A stretch of DNA of 64,000 nt from Pleurocapsales cyanobacterium LEGE 06147 (GTDB lineage: Bacteria > Cyanobacteriota > Cyanobacteriia > Cyanobacteriales > Xenococcaceae): NCBI GenBank assembly GCA_015207585.1, contig JADEWQ010000008.1, positions 1-64,000 on the forward strand. Reading direction: 5' to 3'. The position numbers and the translations under genes were made by a program. The notes beneath the pieces were generated by a model, which worked only from the letters and a program-made list of their open reading frames with translations, had not been told where the DNA came from and did no database searches. The stretch's first letter is position 1; each line of letters starts with the position of its first letter. Below, piece after piece: positions 61,198 to 64,000 of this stretch.

Positions 61198-61710
61198 ATG
61201 ATGATGATGCGTTGGCAACCTTTCGAGCGAATGGAAAGACTACAACGTCAAATAGATCGCATTTTTGACGATATAACAGATACTTCGATTGAGCGTGAAA
61301 CTTTTTGGCGTCCTGCCATTGAGTTAATAGATACTCCAGATAACCTATTGTTAAACGTTCAGCTTCCTGGAGTCGATCGCAATAATATTGATATTCAAGT
61401 AATGCGAGATGCTGTACTAATTTCTGGCGAGTATCCGTATCCGCAACAGTCAGAAACAAATAATTGGCTCCACTCTGAGTTTGCCTACGGTAAATTCCGT
61501 CGGTCGATTGCTTTACCTATTCCGGTTGAAAATGAGCGAGTAAGTGCCCAATTCCAAAATGGTATTTTGACTTTGACACTACCTAAAACCGAGCAAGCAC
61601 GCCGTCGGGTTGTGAAGCTCAACTTAGGCGAATTAGCCGATTCAGCATCTACGGCTACTCTGGACGCTGCCAGCGAAAGGGTGCCAAACGGAAACGCTCA
61701 CGCTAGTTAA
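61198..61710 (+). CDS. Small heat-shock protein Hsp20
   Basis: 170 residues, beginning with four tandem ATG codons (MMMMRWQPF), so the exact start is ambiguous by up to three residues. The alpha-crystallin domain runs from about 40 to 140: FWRPAIELIDTPDNLLLNVQ, LPGVDRNNIDIQVMRDAVLI and the conserved FQNGILTLTLPKTEQARRR. The N-terminal amphipathic part FERMERLQRQIDRIFDDI is the HspA/Hsp17 type. It binds unfolding proteins and membranes during heat stress. Monocistronic, with a hairpin downstream. Confidence 0.93.
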   Translation: MMMMRWQPFERMERLQRQIDRIFDDITDTSIERETFWRPAIELIDTPDNLLLNVQLPGVDRNNIDIQVMRDAVLISGEYPYPQQSETNNWLHSEFAYGKFRRSIALPIPVENERVSAQFQNGILTLTLPKTEQARRRVVKLNLGELADSASTATLDAASERVPNGNAHAS

Positions 61711-61725
61711 TTTAAAAGTAAAGGC

Positions 61726-61747
61726 TCCTCCAGTTAGTTACGGAGGA
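61726..61747 (+). terminator. Possible terminator of hsp20
   Basis: TCCTCC (61726-61731) and GGAGGA (61742-61747) with an outer GGC/GCC pair and a 10-base loop, followed by TTGTTAATCTTATTT; 16 bp after the hsp20 stop. Confidence 0.5.
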
Positions 61748-61815
61748 TGCCTTGTTAATCTTATTTATAACTATTTAAGGAGACTCGATATTACTTATTT
61801 AAACTTATCTAGTCA

Positions 61816-64000
61816 TTAAAAAATATCTTTTCTTTTTTGTAACAGAAATGCAATTAGCAAATAGACAAGAGTATGTGCTCCCAAAATGCTCCAATTTAAA
61901 GCTAGATTATCCCAATTTGCTTCGTATACAGAACTCGGTTCGAAAATCTCTGCTAGATCGATAGTGTCGGTACCGGGAGACATGTTTGGCATCATAGCGT
62001 TTACATTAGCTAAGGAACCATAAGCACCAATCGACCAACGACTTAACATGAACCAAGATATTTTGCTCGACCAATCGTCGAGGTTAAATAACACTCCTGA
62101 AAAAATAATCTGAGGAATCATAATTAAAGGAAGAATGCTATTGCCCTCATTTTCGTTTTTAACGTAAGCCGAAAGCATTAAACTCAAACTAGTGCTGGCA
62201 ATTAAAGTAAGAAAGGTAGTAATGGCAAATCCAATTGGCCAAGGTATTAAGTTTGACTCCGGCCAATTAAAGCCTAGTAAGACTGCAATAGTAATAAGAA
62301 TGGTTTGCGCGATGGCAATTCCACCACGAACGAGGAGTTTAGAACTCAGATAAGGCAATAAACCCAGATTTAACAGTCTTTCGCGAAAATAAATGGCTGC
62401 TTCTTTGACAATTTCTCTAATGGAGTTGGAAAGTCCTACCCAAATAGCGATGCAGCTAAAAATAAACAGCAGTTTTAAGGCTAAAGAAGCTTGAGTAATC
62501 GTAGGACTATCTAACTGTGCTAAAGGTTCTTCATGCTGTAAGGATAGGGCTGTCAATCCAATTGTAATTGGTCCGGCGATGGAAGCTAAAACTAAGCTCA
62601 TCGTGTCCCGTCGAACTAGTTGCCAGTATCGCTGACTTAACAGCCATAATTGTTTAAAAGGTGAAATACCTGTATGAACTGAAGCATCTGTAGATTGTTG
62701 TTCATCTTTACCCGGACTGAGAGAAGTTTCAATATAAGAAATATATTGAGGCGACTGGAGATATAAACTTGCCCATTTATCAACTTCTGCAATGCCCTTA
62801 TCTAGTTGAAGATAAATATCTGGGAAAAACTTAAAATCCGGTTGCTTGTTGAAGAAAGGTAATGCCTCTCGGGGTGGTCCAAAGAAGCAAAGTTTTCCGC
62901 CTCTCCCCATAAAAGCAATGCGATCGCAAACTTCAATATTGGCAGTAGCATGAGTAACCAAGACTACCGTCCGTCCCTGATCTGCCAGTTCCCGCAGTAA
63001 ATTCATCATTTCCTTATCTAGACCGGGATCGAGACCAGATGTTGGTTCGTCGAGAAAGAAGAGTTTGGGGTCGGCAAGCAGTTCCACCCCAATACTGACC
63101 CGTTTGCGCTGACCGCCACTGAGGTCGCGTACTAGAGTGTGACGGACGTGAGTTAGTTTAATTTGGTCGAGAGTTTTGTTGGTGAGTCCCTTAACATTAA
63201 TATCTGGTGGCAAACGCAGCTTACAGGCATAGGTCAGTACCTCTTCTACGGTCAAATCCAGATGGATAATATCGTCTTGAGGAACGTAGCCAATTTGCGA
63301 TCTGTAGATTGCCCAGTTTAGTCGCAAATCATCGCCATTGAGATAGACATTTCCCGAAGTAGTTGGAGCTATCCCTAACAGAGATTTCATCAGAGTGGAT
63401 TTTCCGGCTCCACTGCCTCCCACTAAGGCAACCAACTGTCCTGGCTCGATTGCTAAAGAAACATTATCGAGAATGACTTTTTCTTTACCCTGTTTATCTT
63501 TAACCTTGCGTAGTAGTTCATGGGCATCGAGACGAATTTGATTAGTGGCATTGTTTAATTCGAGCGCATCGCCCGTATATAGTAAGATAAACGGTCCGAT
63601 TTGAATGGTGTCGCCGCGATGAAGTAAGATGCGTTTTTCTAGTCTCTTCCCATTGATAAAAGTACCGTTGGTACTGTGGTCGTGAATAATATGTCCTCCC
63701 TTGCTATCGGAATAAACCGTGGCGTGGAGGCGAGAGACGGTAGGAGCATCTAACTGTATGGAAGAGTAGTAATTGGGACGGGGAGCCCTACCCAATTCTA
63801 CCGGCCACTCTCTAAGACCATTTAAATCCAAACGGCGCTTGCTCGGCATCGTTGGTTTAGTGCCGCTGGGATTGTAATAAGTTAACAGGATTTGGTAACG
63901 GGGATCTTGACCTATTTGTAGTTGCACCCCATGCTTGAGCAGATAACCCTGAGACACATTAATCCGAGTTTGATTGATAAAAATACCGTTACGACTGGGA
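61816..64000 (-). CDS. FHA-domain ABC transporter (fused ATPase and permease), cut by right window edge
   Basis: The frame stays open to the window edge, so the GTG at 63957 is internal. Order: the end of a first FHA domain (NGIFINQTRINVSQGYLLKH), a second FHA (VELGRAPRPNYYSSIQLDAP, TVSRLHATVYS, HSTNGTFINGKRL), an ABC ATPase of the ABCG/White type (ALVGGSGAGKSTLMKSLLGI Walker A, LSGGQRKRVSIGVEL signature, KLFFLDEPTSGLDPG Walker B) and an ABC-2 permease with six hydrophobic segments. FHA domains read phosphothreonine, so transport may be under Ser/Thr kinase control. The substrate is unknown. Full length is probably about 800 residues or more. Confidence 0.92.
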   Translation of the reverse strand, partial: PSRNGIFINQTRINVSQGYLLKHGVQLQIGQDPRYQILLTYYNPSGTKPTMPSKRRLDLNGLREWPVELGRAPRPNYYSSIQLDAPTVSRLHATVYSDSKGGHIIHDHSTNGTFINGKRLEKRILLHRGDTIQIGPFILLYTGDALELNNATNQIRLDAHELLRKVKDKQGKEKVILDNVSLAIEPGQLVALVGGSGAGKSTLMKSLLGIAPTTSGNVYLNGDDLRLNWAIYRSQIGYVPQDDIIHLDLTVEEVLTYACKLRLPPDINVKGLTNKTLDQIKLTHVRHTLVRDLSGGQRKRVSIGVELLADPKLFFLDEPTSGLDPGLDKEMMNLLRELADQGRTVVLVTHATANIEVCDRIAFMGRGGKLCFFGPPREALPFFNKQPDFKFFPDIYLQLDKGIAEVDKWASLYLQSPQYISYIETSLSPGKDEQQSTDASVHTGISPFKQLWLLSQRYWQLVRRDTMSLVLASIAGPITIGLTALSLQHEEPLAQLDSPTITQASLALKLLFIFSCIAIWVGLSNSIREIVKEAAIYFRERLLNLGLLPYLSSKLLVRGGIAIAQTILITIAVLLGFNWPESNLIPWPIGFAITTFLTLIASTSLSLMLSAYVKNENEGNSILPLIMIPQIIFSGVLFNLDDWSSKISWFMLSRWSIGAYGSLANVNAMMPNMSPGTDTIDLAEIFEPSSVYEANWDNLALNWSILGAHTLVYLLIAFLLQKRKDIF

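Noticed and set aside
1-64000. CRISPR arrays, tRNA or rRNA genes
   Set aside because: No regularly spaced identical repeats were seen and no TTCGANTC-type T-arm with a matching cloverleaf was found by eye; a tRNA scan would be needed to be certain.

Overview
The window is a piece of a cyanobacterial chromosome. The evidence is two orange carotenoid protein (OCP) genes, an allophycocyanin-like fragment, a Psb34/ssl1498-type thylakoid protein, several families known almost only from cyanobacteria (DUF3134, DUF1350, DUF1517, the ThiE with an N-terminal extension) and very frequent HIP1 octamers (GCGATCGC). The many insertion-sequence remnants and freshly broken genes suggest a large, repeat-rich genome, perhaps of the Pleurocapsales/Chroococcidiopsis type; that placement is inference and no marker here fixes the genus.

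Layout. 1-16 kb: an IS110 transposase cut by the left edge, then housekeeping and metabolic genes (YihY, thyX, sat, a peroxiredoxin broken by a 13-bp tandem duplication, a phosphoribosyltransferase, DUF72, a GT81 glucosyl-3-phosphoglycerate synthase-like gene, a cobA-hemD fusion, leuD, adenosine deaminase, radC). Between leuD and the next gene lies an intergenic mosaic with a transposase scrap, a 113-bp hairpin element and a MITE-like element with 13-bp inverted ends and a 9-bp target duplication. A tnpB with a large internal deletion follows radC. 16-25 kb: ftsL-like/ftsI, then a decayed ATP-grasp/HAD pair disrupted by IS21 debris, a pentapeptide-repeat gene, a fasciclin gene and a collapsed short-chain dehydrogenase.

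25-34 kb: a PII-like gene, then a co-directional minus-strand run that looks like a photoprotection and redox island: response regulator, truncated ApcA-like protein, two-transmembrane protein, OCP, DsbA/FrnE-like oxidoreductase, thioredoxin-reductase-like and FAD monooxygenase genes joined by a deletion, Psb34-like protein, a second OCP split by an in-frame amber codon at the domain linker, a tiny lysine-rich protein, prohibitin and DUF3134. The two OCPs differ at key interdomain residues.

34-39 kb: an HTH-NACHT NTPase, a family with known antiphage members. Its first six codons and about 250 bp of upstream DNA are duplicated beyond the neighbouring B12-binding radical SAM gene, so a second NACHT copy probably once stood there. 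39-45 kb: racemase and other fragments, DUF305, DUF1350, and a zinc-handling module with an SmtB/ZiaR-type repressor, a convergent metallothionein smtA too short to be obvious, matching operators at both promoters and a shared terminator. Then a DUF815 ATPase and a membrane-anchored coiled-coil acidic protein.

47-52 kb: a decaying ferric-siderophore locus (ISAs1 remnant, FecB-like binding protein, AMIN-TonB receptor pseudogene, AraC scrap) with a DUF433/DUF5615 toxin-antitoxin-like pair inside it. 52-64 kb: acetyltransferase and GT2, cobU, a ROK regulator with a candidate operator, a DJ-1/PfpI-like protein lacking its usual cysteine, DUF1517, thiS-thiE, a PhnD-like lipoprotein, hsp20 with a structured leader, and an FHA-ABC transporter running off the right edge.

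A recurring theme is recent gene breakage by single events: in-frame stops in four genes, short tandem duplications in two, and join-up deletions in two gene pairs.
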